64,000 nucleotides of DNA. Origin: Phallus indusiatus. Lineage: Eukaryota; Basidiomycota; Agaricomycetes; Phallales; Phallaceae. Numbering within the stretch: position 1 is the stretch's first letter; each line of letters opens with the position of its first letter. Positions 52,601-61,739 of this stretch are shown here, in pieces. Under the pieces are notes generated by a model. It was given only the letters and a program-made list of their open reading frames with translations. It was not told the DNA's origin and searched no databases. The position numbers and the translations under genes are program-made. The stretch lies in the NCBI GenBank assembly GCA_027605045.1, contig JAQFWX010000098.1, positions 1-64,000 on the forward strand, written 5' to 3'.

Positions 52601-53287
52601 GCTACTACGGGTATATCTCCATTCTTTGCTAACAAAGGATATCACCCTAGTCTCACAATACGCGACAACGTTGAACTAACATCTTCTCGAGCAGAGTTGT
52701 TTGTCAACAAGCTCGAAGAAATTCACGAAGAACTTAAGGAACAAATCAAACTAGCTCAGAAACGCTATCAAGGACCAGCAGACGAACGCCGTTCTAAACC
52801 ACCTCCTTTCAATATAGGGACCAAAGCCTACGTTAAAGCCGAATTCTTCTCGACAACAAGACCCTCTAAAAAGCTCGCAGCAAAATATTTAGGCCCATTC
52901 GAAATCATTGCTAAGCCTAATGACGTTACTAGAACACTTAGACTGCCTAACGACTACCGTTCAGTTCATCCAGTGTTTCATTTGTCGATGCTCGAGCCGC
53001 ATACAGAGAACACTATCCCTGGACGTGTTCAAGACCCTCCAGCTCCTGTCGAGATTGAAGGCGACCTCGAATATGAAATAGAGTCGATACTTGATTCTAA
53101 AATCGATCGACGTCGTGCAGTACCGTTACTGTATTTGGTAAAATGGCTAGGTTATGACGGAACTGATGAAGAGTCTTCTTGGCTCATCGCTACAGAACTC
53201 GAAAACGCTAGCGAACTAGTCGATGACTTTCACAGAAAATATCCGGATAAACCAGGTCCTAATTGGAATGTCATAAGCCGTACATAA
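49691..53287 (+). CDS. pol: Retrotransposon Pol: PR-RT-RNase H-integrase with chromodomain
   Basis: 1198 residues from the first ATG; the frame is open upstream to 49601 with protein-like sequence (VRANVAVVGGTSKVVLR), so translation may enter by -1 frameshift from gag. The order PR-RT-RH-IN defines Ty3/gypsy. Protease: VDSGSTHCFI (Asp near 26) and LGYDWL. Reverse transcriptase: VDFRGLNKISKKDKYPLP and YLDDILIYSDD (near 390). RNase H: ETDASDYALAAILSQYD (near 537). Integrase: the HHCC zinc finger from HPVSGHFG to CIDC, then the catalytic D, D, E in SMDFIEHLP, SDRGSEF and DGQTERTNQTLEQY, and GPFEII. A C-terminal chromodomain (EYEIESILDSKIDRRRAVPL then YLVKWLGYDGTDEESSW, about 1125-1190) would target integration to modified histones. 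No disabling mutation was seen. Confidence 0.96.
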   Translation: MPVFSDSFMISLYVPFSPSPFKCMVDSGSTHCFINEKIVDKYALPFQTIDPIPLFLIDGTTNSFITRKIVLNVTFPSSDTLSISFLVTKLEANCDFVLGYDWLTRYNPSINWVLGSIKFPDNLRLSSDKAESSFSATQSNTRNASAIPTATSRPSVSLVNAAAFLHAANASGSVVFRLAVTDPKVKSYSAAVDPDFNEMSIPEDYREFADVFSGVKADTLAPHRSYDLKIELEDGKTPPLGPIYSLSPLELESLREFIDDNLKTGFIRHSNSPHGAPVLFVKKKDGSLRLCVDFRGLNKISKKDKYPLPLISDLLDAPRKARIYTKIDLKHAYHLVRIAEGDEWKTAFRTRYGSFEWLVMPFGLSNAPAAFQRFMNDILGDLLDHCVVVYLDDILIYSDDISSHKQHVKEVLKRLRQHNLYASPKKCEFHKDRVEFLGYVLDSSGLAMDTGKVKQIIDWPVPRKVKDIQSFLGFANFYRRFIDQYSHITIPLTRLTRKGAPWNWTDDCQRAFDTLKKSFTTAPVLAHWVPDRPIIVETDASDYALAAILSQYDATNELHPIAFHSRTFSPPELNYDVHDKELLAIFEAFQKWRHYLEGSTFPVDVFTDHKNLTYFSTTKTLTRRQARWSEFLSQFNLNINFRPGRLGTKPDSLTRRWDVYLKEGISDYADVNPQNLKPIFTSEQLKVSLNATILHAPILRSAIIMDINKLHDDILTALPHDPVAQLHLHDRSNPRWTVDDRGFLRCDGRIFVPAAEDLRLRVLQYKHDHPVSGHFGQTKTLELIRREYVWPNLRDMVKEFCSSCIDCPRGKSQRHKPYGFLKQLPVPIRPWDSISMDFIEHLPASSGYTSILVVVDRLTKYAIFIPTHDTISSQQLASLFVLHVFSKHGVPSHVTSDRGSEFVSHFFRSLGKALNMNLHFTSGYHPEGDGQTERTNQTLEQYIRIYCNYQQDDWSDLLPLAEFAFNNAASATTGISPFFANKGYHPSLTIRDNVELTSSRAELFVNKLEEIHEELKEQIKLAQKRYQGPADERRSKPPPFNIGTKAYVKAEFFSTTRPSKKLAAKYLGPFEIIAKPNDVTRTLRLPNDYRSVHPVFHLSMLEPHTENTIPGRVQDPPAPVEIEGDLEYEIESILDSKIDRRRAVPLLYLVKWLGYDGTDEESSWLIATELENASELVDDFHRKYPDKPGPNWNVISRT

Positions 53288-53566
53288 GTGGTATGCTACG
53301 TTATGGTATTGATTGTTTGCTCTCCAACGCTCGTTCTTTCACCGTTTTCATGATTTTAACTTCGTTTCTTTTCTTTCTCCCTCTTTCTCCCACGGAATAT
53401 CTTTCTTTAATTATGCTTTGCATTTTCCGTTATTTCGCGTTAAAATTTAAAACAAAACAAAATTACATTATATTGGTACAGCCTTTTTTGGCTAAGTTCT
53501 TCACGGTCATTCTACATACAATCTACTACTTAGATCTTGTCCATTTTCTACACTACTTTTCGTCCG

Positions 53567-54952
53567 TTAAACTTGCGGATTCTCTTCTTCTGCTTCATCT
53601 CCTTCGTCTCCGGAACCTTCCTTATCATCTTCCCCATCCTCTGCCCTTGCCTTACCCTTGCCCTTGTCAACGCTGGATGCACCAGTGTTGACCTCTTCCG
53701 TACACGCTGCTGCCTCTGCTTCTGCCCTCTCAAAAACGCGTTGGGCCGCCCTAATTTTTTCTTCTCTCAACCGCTCCTCCCTGTCCATAGCCTCGTGCTG
53801 TTGCCCTAAAGACAACAGCCTAGCGTCCCTCTCTATCGAAGGGGAGCCCCTATAAACCGTGGGCGATTGGTATTGGGGTTGTGGAGTCGCTTTTGGCGAA
53901 GGCATATTTCGCGCGATAGTCGCGACTTCAAATGCCAACGACGCCAAACCCTCACGTTGGTCGCGCCCCGCCCGTTCAATCGCGTTGGCCACCAGCGTAA
54001 AGCCCGCCAGGATGGCTTGGGCAATCGGACCCTCGTTTTCGTCCCCGGAATCGACCACCGCTGGTTGGGACGACGTCTTCCGCGCTTTGGACTTGTAAAT
54101 CCGTTTGGGCTTGGGTTTGGAGGCTTGTTCGGCCTTTTGTTGCTGTGCCTTTTCCGCCTTACGAATGACGTTGGCGGGACACGCAGTCTTGCCCTTTTTG
54201 CACTCGTAGCAGACGGGGTCCTCGAGTGCGATTCCAACCTGGTCGTGACAGATCTTCTCCTTCCGCAGACATGAGTCGCATGGAGGGTGTCTTTCGGGGC
54301 CCCTTTTTGCTAAAACGGCGGCCGCGCCGTCTTTGGAAGTCGAAGGGAGGGCCGACGTTTTGGTTTTCTTCGAAGGAGGCGGGAGCTCCTGTATGTCCTC
54401 GTCGTCGGTATCGTCCTCGTTTTCCTCGTCAGAGAGTTCCCGCCGCCGTTTGGACGACTCTAATGCTGACTTCCCAACCGATGAAACAGCCTATTGACAG
54501 AATGAGATCACGAGAAATCAAAAAACTTAAAGGAAACTCACCTTCGCCTTTTCAGGATTTTTCTTCCTGTAGTCCGCCATCATCTTGGCGCGGACACGCT
54601 CTATTTCCTTCTGTTTCTCCTCCTCAATCTTTCTCTTCTCCTCTTCCCTCTTTCTCTTCTCCTCCGCTTCACGCGCCTTCCTTTCCTCCTCCTCTTTCTG
54701 TTTCCTCATTTTTTCCGCCGCCAATGCAGATCGTTTCTCCTCGTACTCTTTCTCGTACTTCTTCTGGAGCATCTCAACGATCTCCAGGTCGGCGTCGTCC
54801 TCGACGTTTCGAACGCGTGCTTGGACCTCTTCTTGATCCGGCAAAGTATATAGCCGCTTATTCTTCAGCGCCCATTGTACCCGTTCCTCGAAAGTTTGTG
54901 GGACGTCGTTCAACACGCTGGGATCGATCGTGAAATCGCGGGAGGGAGACAT
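53567..54952 (-). CDS. Antisense spliced gene inside the retrotransposon: Zn2Cys6-like, coiled-coil protein
   Basis: Two exons on the strand opposite to gag-pol (54952-54542 and 54490-53567) with a GT-AG intron of 51 bp (AAG|GTGAGT...AATAG|GCT) give 444 residues with no stop. The N-terminal part (MSPSRDFTIDPSVLNDVPQT) is followed by a Glu/Lys/Arg-rich helix, likely a coiled coil (about 60-135). The middle has a basic stretch and six cysteines at about 208, 211, 218, 231, 234 and 241, i.e. CX2CX6CX12CX2CX6C, the spacing of a Gal4-type binuclear zinc cluster. The block begins CDSCLRKEKICHD. A helical region (GPIAQAILAGFTLVANAIER) and an acidic tail follow. Similar Zn-cluster proteins occur in Agaricomycete genomes (from memory). 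It could be a captured host gene or an accessory regulator of the element. Confidence 0.75.
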
Positions 54953-55138
54953 GGATAGATTAAAGACAAAAGTCGCTGCAGATAAGAGGTTTATGCTGGG
55001 TTGTGGTCAAAAACAAAGAAGACCGCACTTTTTTCACCAAGTGCGTTTCAGGTTGTCACGATATGTCACAGTCACTTGTGACCGATAACTCGCGTCTCGC
55101 GTAACGCGTCACTTATCTAAATTTATCACGCGTCAACA

Positions 55139-55185
55139 CACGTGATCACATTATTTTTTATCCGTCACGTGTTCAAACTCACGTG
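55139..55185. promoter_or_regulatory. Three CACGTG boxes upstream of the antisense gene
   Basis: Perfect E-box palindromes CACGTG occur at 55139-55144, 55166-55171 and 55180-55185, in the 295-bp gap between the antisense start (54952) and the 3' LTR. Further GTCAC/GTGAC half-sites lie between 55055 and 55115. The arrangement looks like a promoter firing into the antisense gene. Binding factors are not known. Confidence 0.5.
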
Positions 55186-55247
55186 ATCACTCATTTAACT
55201 CGGATATACGTAATGGACTCGGGGGCTCGTCCTTAAAGAGGGGATAC

Positions 55248-56114
55248 TGTCATGATCCGATTCATGACATCACTTCCGGTAACGTTACGTAATCCATATC
55301 CGATCATTTACCGTTCATCTCCGTTATCTTATCTCGCTTACGTCACTCACGATAAGACCTTCGCGTTCAGTCATCCCCATCAACCTTACAACTCGAATAG
55401 AGACGTACCCGTCTCTCTTAACTCCTGGAACACCCGCGGAAAGCCCTTTCTAGAATATTCCACGCACGTTCCGGTTATGAGATCATAGATGACGAACGTA
55501 GGTCCATGTATGCACAGCTCTTATCCCTGCACACCTCATGTTCATCACATGAGACATCATACCCTGCATATATTGATGTTACTTACGAATCTCACGACTT
55601 GTTTGTATTTCTCTAGTTCGGAATCTATTTCGAACTGAGCTAGAATTATTTATCTGACGTGTATATAAACCCTAGCATACACGTAGATAGTTCTTCAGAC
55701 TTAATATCGAACGTAGTTCGATATCTCTATAAAACTCTCTTTTCTCTTACTCTCTTCATCATTGAACGTCGAGATCGTTCCTCGAGACTTGCAACGACGG
55801 AAGCCATCCGTCGTTGTCGAGAGTTACATCTCAAAGCTTTCTTCATTATTGTCGAGCTTGATATCATTCAATACGAGATACAGCTCGCGGTTCTCGAAGC
55901 TCGGAACGCACATATCAGAAACGTCCTTGACGAACTCGACGCTCGTGACGAACGTCAGGACAAATCCTGAAGAAGACTGTCGCGGCACAACCTCTTATAG
56001 GTTGAGGCCAAGTCCTGACTGTCGTCAACCAACGGTGACAGTTATTGGTGTTATATTCAGCGACTAAAATACATTACAGTATCTATTACCGTTCCTGGAT
56101 ATCGGTACTTGACA
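55248..56114 (+). repeat. 3' LTR of the chromovirus
   Basis: Same length (867 bp) and sequence as 46710-47576 apart from the single difference noted. It is preceded by the purine-rich AAAGAGGGGATAC, the likely plus-strand primer site, and followed by the CTCTA duplication at 56115-56119. Confidence 0.96.
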
Positions 56115-56119
56115 CTCTA

Positions 56120-56501
56120 TCCTACTACGACGCTGCATCTCCGCCAAACTATTGTAATTCGCCGCCAATCGAACATGTTACAAAAATATGATACAAGGGG
56201 TCTGACTGCATGCTTATCCGTGCTGTTTTCTACGATGCAAGACGAACTCAGATCACATCACCGAAGAATCAGAGACTGTCACTGTCTTACTATATGTCTC
56301 CGTAACATCGACCCTTTAACTGATACACTCTGTCCTGCTCCTCCCCTAAACACACAATTCTTGGATCTTCCTTCAGATGCAGACACAGGTTCGGGTCTCC
56401 TGCCCACTTTGGTGACATCATTTATGCGTCCGGCTTCCAATATCTTTGTCAATTCTTGGCAGCTGCTTTCATCCTATACCTGTCTACGGCCTTTCCGATA
56501 G
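56120..56501 (+). pseudogene. Nucleotidyltransferase-like gene, 3' part, after the chromovirus
   Basis: Continues the frame broken at 46709: the codons across CTCTA read CLYP and then TTTLHLRQTIVIRRQ, SNMLQKYDTRG and FLDLPSDADTGSG to a stop at about 56501. The reading is uninterrupted, so the insertion was clean and the host gene was intact at the time. The C-terminus may have further exons; none resolved. Confidence 0.55.
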
Positions 56502-57342
56502 TTTCAAAATATGTTTCAACTTGTGCAGACCACGCGGCGGCATCGAGTACTATACGGTATCCATGCCTATTCTACACTTGCAACAGATGCAGAGGACTAC
56601 TCTTGCCACTTTCGAGTAAGCGTAATAGATTTGCCTGCTCCCACCACATATTGAATCATTGTTCTTGATAGTGACATAATGGCTGGACTGTTGAACGCTT
56701 TTACAAATGCTTAGTGATGACGATTAATGGGATAATGGTTAAATACGGACATATGTTGAGACTCCACCTGAACTCATTCAAATAGATTTGCCTTCACCCC
56801 AAGGGGAGGCAACAAATAAGCGCCCAGACCGGGACTAGGTAGGGGGGGGCGGTCTGCGACCCCTTGTTAGTGTTAGCCTTAACCCTAATCTTAACCCTAG
56901 TTATATAAGCTGCAACAGTCCTTGAAGGCTACTTTCAAGAATCACATCTCCATTTTCATTGCAGCACTATCTATCAAGTCACCAAATGAACTGGACGTGG
57001 CTTCCCAATGATGTCAGGTCGATCTGGTCAAGGTATTAGACACCCATATTTCAGACTCAGTTTCCTTTTATGGTATTTAGACGCCCATTATGTAAGGGGT
57101 GGAGGTGTCCAGAAGGGCTTGTTATCGTTTAGGGAGTTGATGTCATTTATTTTTTTCCCTGCCTCCCCTTGCTTCACCCTCTCAACATAATAACTGCAAA
57201 GGAATTGATATTTACCATGCATGACATTGGTGACAGAAATATTGAACCGTCATTGTGTCTCAGACGGTTGACATAAATAATACATGTGTTGCTCCAGTAC
57301 TTTGTACTCTTTCCAGTAACCACTTCCCATTTGAAAAACCTA
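56502..57342. other. Stretch without a recognised gene
   Basis: Holds a G run (GGGGGGGG at about 56842-56850) and two telomere-like units (TTAACCCTAATCTTAACCCT at 56879-56898) followed by a TATATAAG. Nothing coding was recognised. It probably contains the promoter of the unknown gene starting at 57343. Confidence 0.45.
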
Positions 57343-58130
57343 ATGTCTGCAGAAGCCAAAAAAGGGAAATCACAACGTCGTGGACGCGAGACTGATGATG
57401 GTACTAACGATGCTGTCAATGCGAACAAAAAAAGGAGGTACGTGGTTATAGATTTCTTCGGGTGTCACGTTTGGGTGTCGACGTCGTCTTATACAGAATT
57501 GGGGGGGACAAGGGTACCATGAGTGATTGCGTGAATGGTTCGACATCCAACTCACACGTTCCTGTGCAAGATCGATGACACCGCTAACAATGAGATCAAC
57601 CGAACGACGGGCGTTGTGGACACAGACAGCACGATCGCCTCTGAAAACCCGTCCGCCGGTGACGAGTTCGTGGTGTCTATATTAGGTCAAAAATACACGT
57701 TCGTCTCTCTGAGTCTGCACATCCCCCTTGATACTGAGAATACGTTCACTTTTATAGATTCCCATTGAACGAGTTCAACAGTTTGAAGAGAGGCGTTCTG
57801 AAAGCGGCCCGTGTATCTTCCTTGATGTCCAAGTACGATAACTCGCTTCAACATAGGATATGCTAACTTTACGTATATCTTGCAGACCGGGATCTACGTT
57901 TACTGCTACGCGCGACGACGACATAGAAGACGTGCAAGGATATGACCTATCCGGAAACGATTTTTCACAGGATACGTACAGGTAAGGATCTACAGAGACG
58001 GGCCCGCTAAGCCATTTACTGACATTGACACCGAGGCAGTTCCTCATTAGGTCATTCAACGACGGAACGCAAACGATCATCAACCTCTTCACTGTCGATC
58101 AAGAAGAGCTGACGTTGACTGAGGGATTTC

Positions 58131-59032
58131 TAGGGGTGGTCATGATTCCAGATCCACCCACGGGTTTTGCGGGTTTGACCCGTGGGAAAACTCACAAAAA
58201 CCCGCACCTGTGGATCCAGATCCCACCACTCAAAATACTTGTCAGATCTGGGTATCAATTTCAAAGATCCATGAGGATCCGTGGTCTGAATCTCAAAGAG
58301 TTACACTGGGATCACATCCTGTGTTTATATGCAGGAAAACTCAGAAAATAGGATTGATTATCACTGGCATCATCTTGGGGTATTATTTTCCTAAAATATA
58401 ATATGCTGCCACTGTATATATAGATAGTAGATAGCAATTCTAATTCTCATACTCATGGGTACTCATGGGTACTTATAGAAAACCTGGACTCATGGGTCAA
58501 TCAGGATCTGTGGAAAAACTTGTGACTACTCATGAGTAAATACTCGTGAGGATCTGGGTATGAGTTTTCTGTAAGGATACGATCGTTCAGCGGTTTAGAC
58601 TTAAGGATCAGACGGTATAACCCAGTAGTCCAATCTATAATAACGCAAGGAGCTACTCTTGCGCGCACAGTTGTATATATATACATGAGTGGGCTATCTC
58701 TACCAATAGCGCTCAGGTGCTATATCTACCAATAGGAAGGAAGGCAGTCGATGACGTAAGAGAAACATGAGTAGAAAGGAAGATGGTGACAGTATGGAGC
58801 ATACGGAGAAACGGGGAAAGTATGGGAGAATACGGGAGGATAATACGGACCGGCATACCGGGTACCGTACGATGGATATGATAACGCGGAGGTCAGCATA
58901 TACGTCTATACTATACGCACAGTATACTAGATTAGTCCTTATGGTCCTAGCACGTACCCTGACATTTTCAGCATTAAATTACCCGTGGGTAAAGATCCGT
59001 GAAACCTGGATCCGGAATCGTGAACAGCCTTA
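58131..59032. mobile_element. hAT-like MITE with a nested solo LTR
   Basis: Bounded by a perfect 8-bp duplication GGGATTTC (58123-58130 and 59033-59040), the length typical of hAT transposition. Its ends are imperfect inverted repeats of about 25 bp: left TAGGGGTGGTCATGATTCC, right (reverse complement) TAAGGCTGTTCACGATTCC, both continuing GGATCC-like. Without the inner 395-bp LTR and its 5-bp duplication it is 502 bp and non-coding, so it needs a transposase from elsewhere. Confidence 0.85.
58570..58964 (-). mobile_element. Family-3 solo LTR inside the MITE, TSD TTTTC
   Basis: 395 bp, starting TGTAAGGATACGATCG and ending GCACGTACCCTGACA. It is the reverse-orientation relative of 61765-62161. 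TTTTC is duplicated at 58565-58569 and 58965-58969. It is younger than the MITE that it splits. Confidence 0.9.
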
Positions 59033-59710
59033 GGGATTTCTGAACTGCAGAGATAGTGATTTCATGGGCTGCTACTTCTTCCTCACCGGTATTGTCACTT
59101 TCAGTGACATGACGGACGAAAACTCGTGTTTTGGAGTACATTCCGTCGTGGTGAAACCCTGGGAGTTCACTTGGCCTTATGCATGTGCTAATATCACCAG
59201 AACGTGCAAGTCCAAAGAAGTGTTCATAAAGACGGTCGCTGACGGGATTCTTTTCAGGACAGCGGGTAAAGGTGTGTAGTGAGGTGATTCAAATCGTCTG
59301 CTTCTCAAGAACGGTTGTACGACAGATTCAAAATTCCCGGCTAGTGCTCCTGTCAGACCATCCGCCAAGTGTACGTCGTGTATTCATTTAATTATATAAG
59401 GAATTATTCAATGGGCTATGAAGTTTATCCTAAGGACGGCTCTGCGCCGTTTCGTCTTACGGGTATAGCAAATTTGCCTGAGCTGCGTGCAGAACTGCCA
59501 AATGGTATGCCCATTCTGGTGACATTCTCCGTACGATACAGTGAATGGAAACCATCCCGTGATCGTAAGCACACTTTCCAAAAGTTTGAGGATGGTTGCA
59601 AAAGACAGCTTTTCTTTTTCGTGCAAGACGTGGTGGCTTTGGCGGAGACGAGGAAGTACGAGAATGTAGGTACTTCTACGTCTTACGATGAGGAGGAGGA
59701 GGAAATTTAG

Positions 59711-60423
59711 TCATGTGTTTCATTGTCTGGGTATTAGATGTACAATAAGTTGTATGGTCTGTTCTTTTTGGTACATGATTGGCAATAGATTTCTTTTGGT
59801 AGTTGCTGAGGGTGTTGGTGTATCATCGACGAGCTTAGGAAATCGCCGCCTGGTTGGCCTACTCCGTCATTCAGTTATTTACTGTTTTTTTTTTTTTTGC
59901 TGTCAGAACACTTTTAATTTCTACCAAGGTCTGCTTTAGAAAAAGACATGAGAGGGCGGGGCGGAGGCAAAAGAACATGCGCGGGAATGGTTTACATAAG
60001 CCGAGAACAGGATCTAGGGTTGTTCATTACCAAAGCTTGTCTTTGGTTCTGTTTGTCAAGATCGGTGTTCCGGACAAATCCCGGATATTTCCGGACTACT
60101 ACGAAACACATAACTAGAATATGGAGGAGTACGGAGAGAGGGACTTGGCTTCAGCTTATATGCTGCGCCCACTCGCCCAGCTTACGATATCCCTCAATTT
60201 CAGAGAATGAGGAAGTACGTAGCCAGTACGTATCAGTACGATGTCAAGAACGTAATGTCGAACTATAAGTCTTAAACAATCAAACGACGTCTAGGACTTA
60301 AGTACGAGATAGTACGCAACGAGTACGCACTAGAGCCCACGATTACGGAGTAAGAACGGAGGTGGAACTAGAGACAAAAAGTAACTAATATTCAGACTGC
60401 TTTTTCCTAGTTAAAAAACTAGG
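59711..60423. other. Stretch without a recognised gene
   Basis: Contains a T13 run at about 59886-59898 and, from about 60210 to 60360, a cluster of TACG/GTACG repeats that may be LTR-derived. No coding support was found on either strand. Confidence 0.4.
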
Positions 60424-60884
60424 ATTTACAGCTGTTTCGGTTACGTAAGGCGGACGTGGGAAGTCACGTGATTTTTGCCATCGCAGGGAATATGTACTTA
60501 TATCTCAACAACCATTGCTAGTTAAGAAAAAATTTATATAGATGGTTATCTCATTATAATATCAGCTACCTATTAGTCAGATTTTTATGTCTTAACTCAT
60601 GATGGTTGTTGAGATATAAGGCCATGTAAGGCGGATGTGGGAGTCACACTGACTGTCACGGGATTTTTGTCATCTTGTAAACATGGCCTTATATCTCAAC
60701 AGCCATTATGAGTTAAGACATAAATATTTGACGAATAGGTAGCTTAGATTATAATGAAATAACCATCTATATGAATTTTTTCTTAACTAGCAATGGTTGT
60801 TGAGATATAAGTACATATTTCCTGCGATGGCAGGAATCACGTGACTTCCCACGTCCGCCTTACGTAACCGAAACAGCTGTAAAT
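60424..60884. mobile_element. Foldback element with 204-bp inverted arms
   Basis: Two arms of equal length, 60424-60627 and 60681-60884, are nearly perfect inverted copies (tips ATTTACAGCTGTTTCGG). The 53-bp loop holds a third, diverged copy of the 40-bp sub-terminal block (AAGGCGGACGTGGGAAGTCA). Each arm has its own internal inverted repeat built on TTATATCTCAACAACCAT. No open frame. No certain target duplication was found. Confidence 0.85.
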
Positions 60885-61211
60885 ACAAAAGAGTACGGAA
60901 CAAAGGGATTTAACATGAAAGAAGCAGGCGAAGATGTGAATCAGATGGATAGGACTTCTCGTCCCTTGTGGTGATGTGATATAAAAAAGGTTACCTTCAC
61001 CAGGTATGAAATGAAGTACGGAGTTAAGTACGGAGATCGGTAATAGTAAACCACCGTAATAAAGTGGGAAGTTTACCGGAGTTCCGGGTTTGGATTCCGG
61101 GTCACGTGGGACGTGACACTGTTACAATATGTAAAATTTCTTTCGTGTAGTGGGATAAGTGCCCAAGCTGCAGGATCACATGCCTTCAGTCAGGATGAGT
61201 AGACCTAAAAC
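60885..61211. other. Stretch without a recognised gene
   Basis: AAGTACGGAG is repeated in short form (61012-61040) and the 3' end has paired GTCACGTGGGACGTGAC near 61101-61117, a short palindrome. Nothing coding was seen. Confidence 0.4.
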
Positions 61212-61602
61212 TGTCAGGGTACGCTACCGCGTCCCCTCATTTTTCCTTATTTATTATCATCGGTATATATCTATTTCTATCTTATTTATATTTCCCGTGC
61301 ATTGCCTCTACCATCCGTTTATTCTCTCCGTCCATATTTCACCTTCTCTGCTCGCGCGCGCGCAGACACGGCGTGATGCCCGTGACATCACGTCGCTTAG
61401 GCTCGGCTTGGGCGCCTGGCACTTAGCTGTGCCAGGGCCGCACGCCGCGTCGTCGTTTTATGTATATAGTAGCTGTACCTAGAGTGAGGGTCCCTAAGCT
61501 TGTTCTCTTAGGATCCCCTCCCTCTAGGTGAGTAGTATAGTTACCTTCCAATATATTTACTTAGGATCCCCTCCCTCTAGTGTGAGCTGAGTAGCCCTAA
61601 CA
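61212..61602 (+). mobile_element. Family-2 solo LTR, TSD AAAAC
   Basis: 391 bp, TGTCAGGGTACG...CCCTAACA, flanked by AAAAC at 61207-61211 and 61603-61607. A TATA-like GTATATAG near 61460 supports the plus orientation. The copy contains a local duplication of CTTAGGATCCCCTCCCTCTA in its 3' third. Its relatives are at 45012-46227 and 61740-62493. Confidence 0.92.
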
Positions 61603-61739
61603 AAAACAATAAATTAAGACCTTTTTTTCTAGAGTTAGTGAGTTTCTCCCATGAAGAATTTATGATAAATTTTTGGACAGCATTTTATCTGCAAATTCTT
61701 GTGCTATAATGCTCAAAAGTGAGCCTTTCAGGAACAGGT

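Larger units (their letters stand above)
46710..56114 (+). mobile_element. Complete Ty3/gypsy chromovirus (Tf1/sushi type) with antisense gene
   Basis: 9405-bp element: 5' LTR, self-priming site, gag (47655-49616), pol (PR-RT-RNase H-IN-chromodomain, 49691-53287), an antisense spliced gene (54952-53567), a polypurine tract at about 55236-55246 and the 3' LTR. A perfect CTCTA duplication flanks it (46705-46709 and 56115-56119). LTRs are nearly identical and both main frames are intact, so it may be active. It lies inside the coding sequence of a nucleotidyltransferase-like gene. Confidence 0.96.
57343..59710 (+). pseudogene. Multi-exon gene of unknown function, interrupted by a hAT-like MITE
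   Basis: No known family. It starts MSAEAKKGKSQRRGRETDDG with a basic segment. Later exons read DDTANNEINRTTG, then PGSTFTATRDDDIEDVQGYD and RQFLIRSFNDGTQTIINLF up to LTLTEGF at 58130. The frame resumes exactly after the MITE with LNCRDSDFMGCYFFLTGIV (59041 on), VVVKPWEFTWPYACANITRT, an exon KGNGCTTDSKFPASAPVRPS and the last exon YSMGYEVYPKDGSAPFRLTG with GMPILVTFSVRYSEWKPSRD, ending in an acidic tail (YDEEEEEI). Several introns restore phase, but the junctions near 57440-57590 and 57750-57900 do not resolve; a G7 run at about 57504 is suspect. Removing the MITE and one copy of its duplication restores this exon. Confidence 0.6.

Noticed and set aside
53263..53691. Open frame after the pol stop.
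   Set aside because: Hydrophobic, AT-rich translation of non-coding DNA overlapping the antisense gene; no motif.
46710..56114. The possibility that the large element is a virus or Copia-type element.
   Set aside because: Integrase follows RNase H, there is a chromodomain and no envelope-like frame, so it is a Ty3/gypsy chromovirus retrotransposon.
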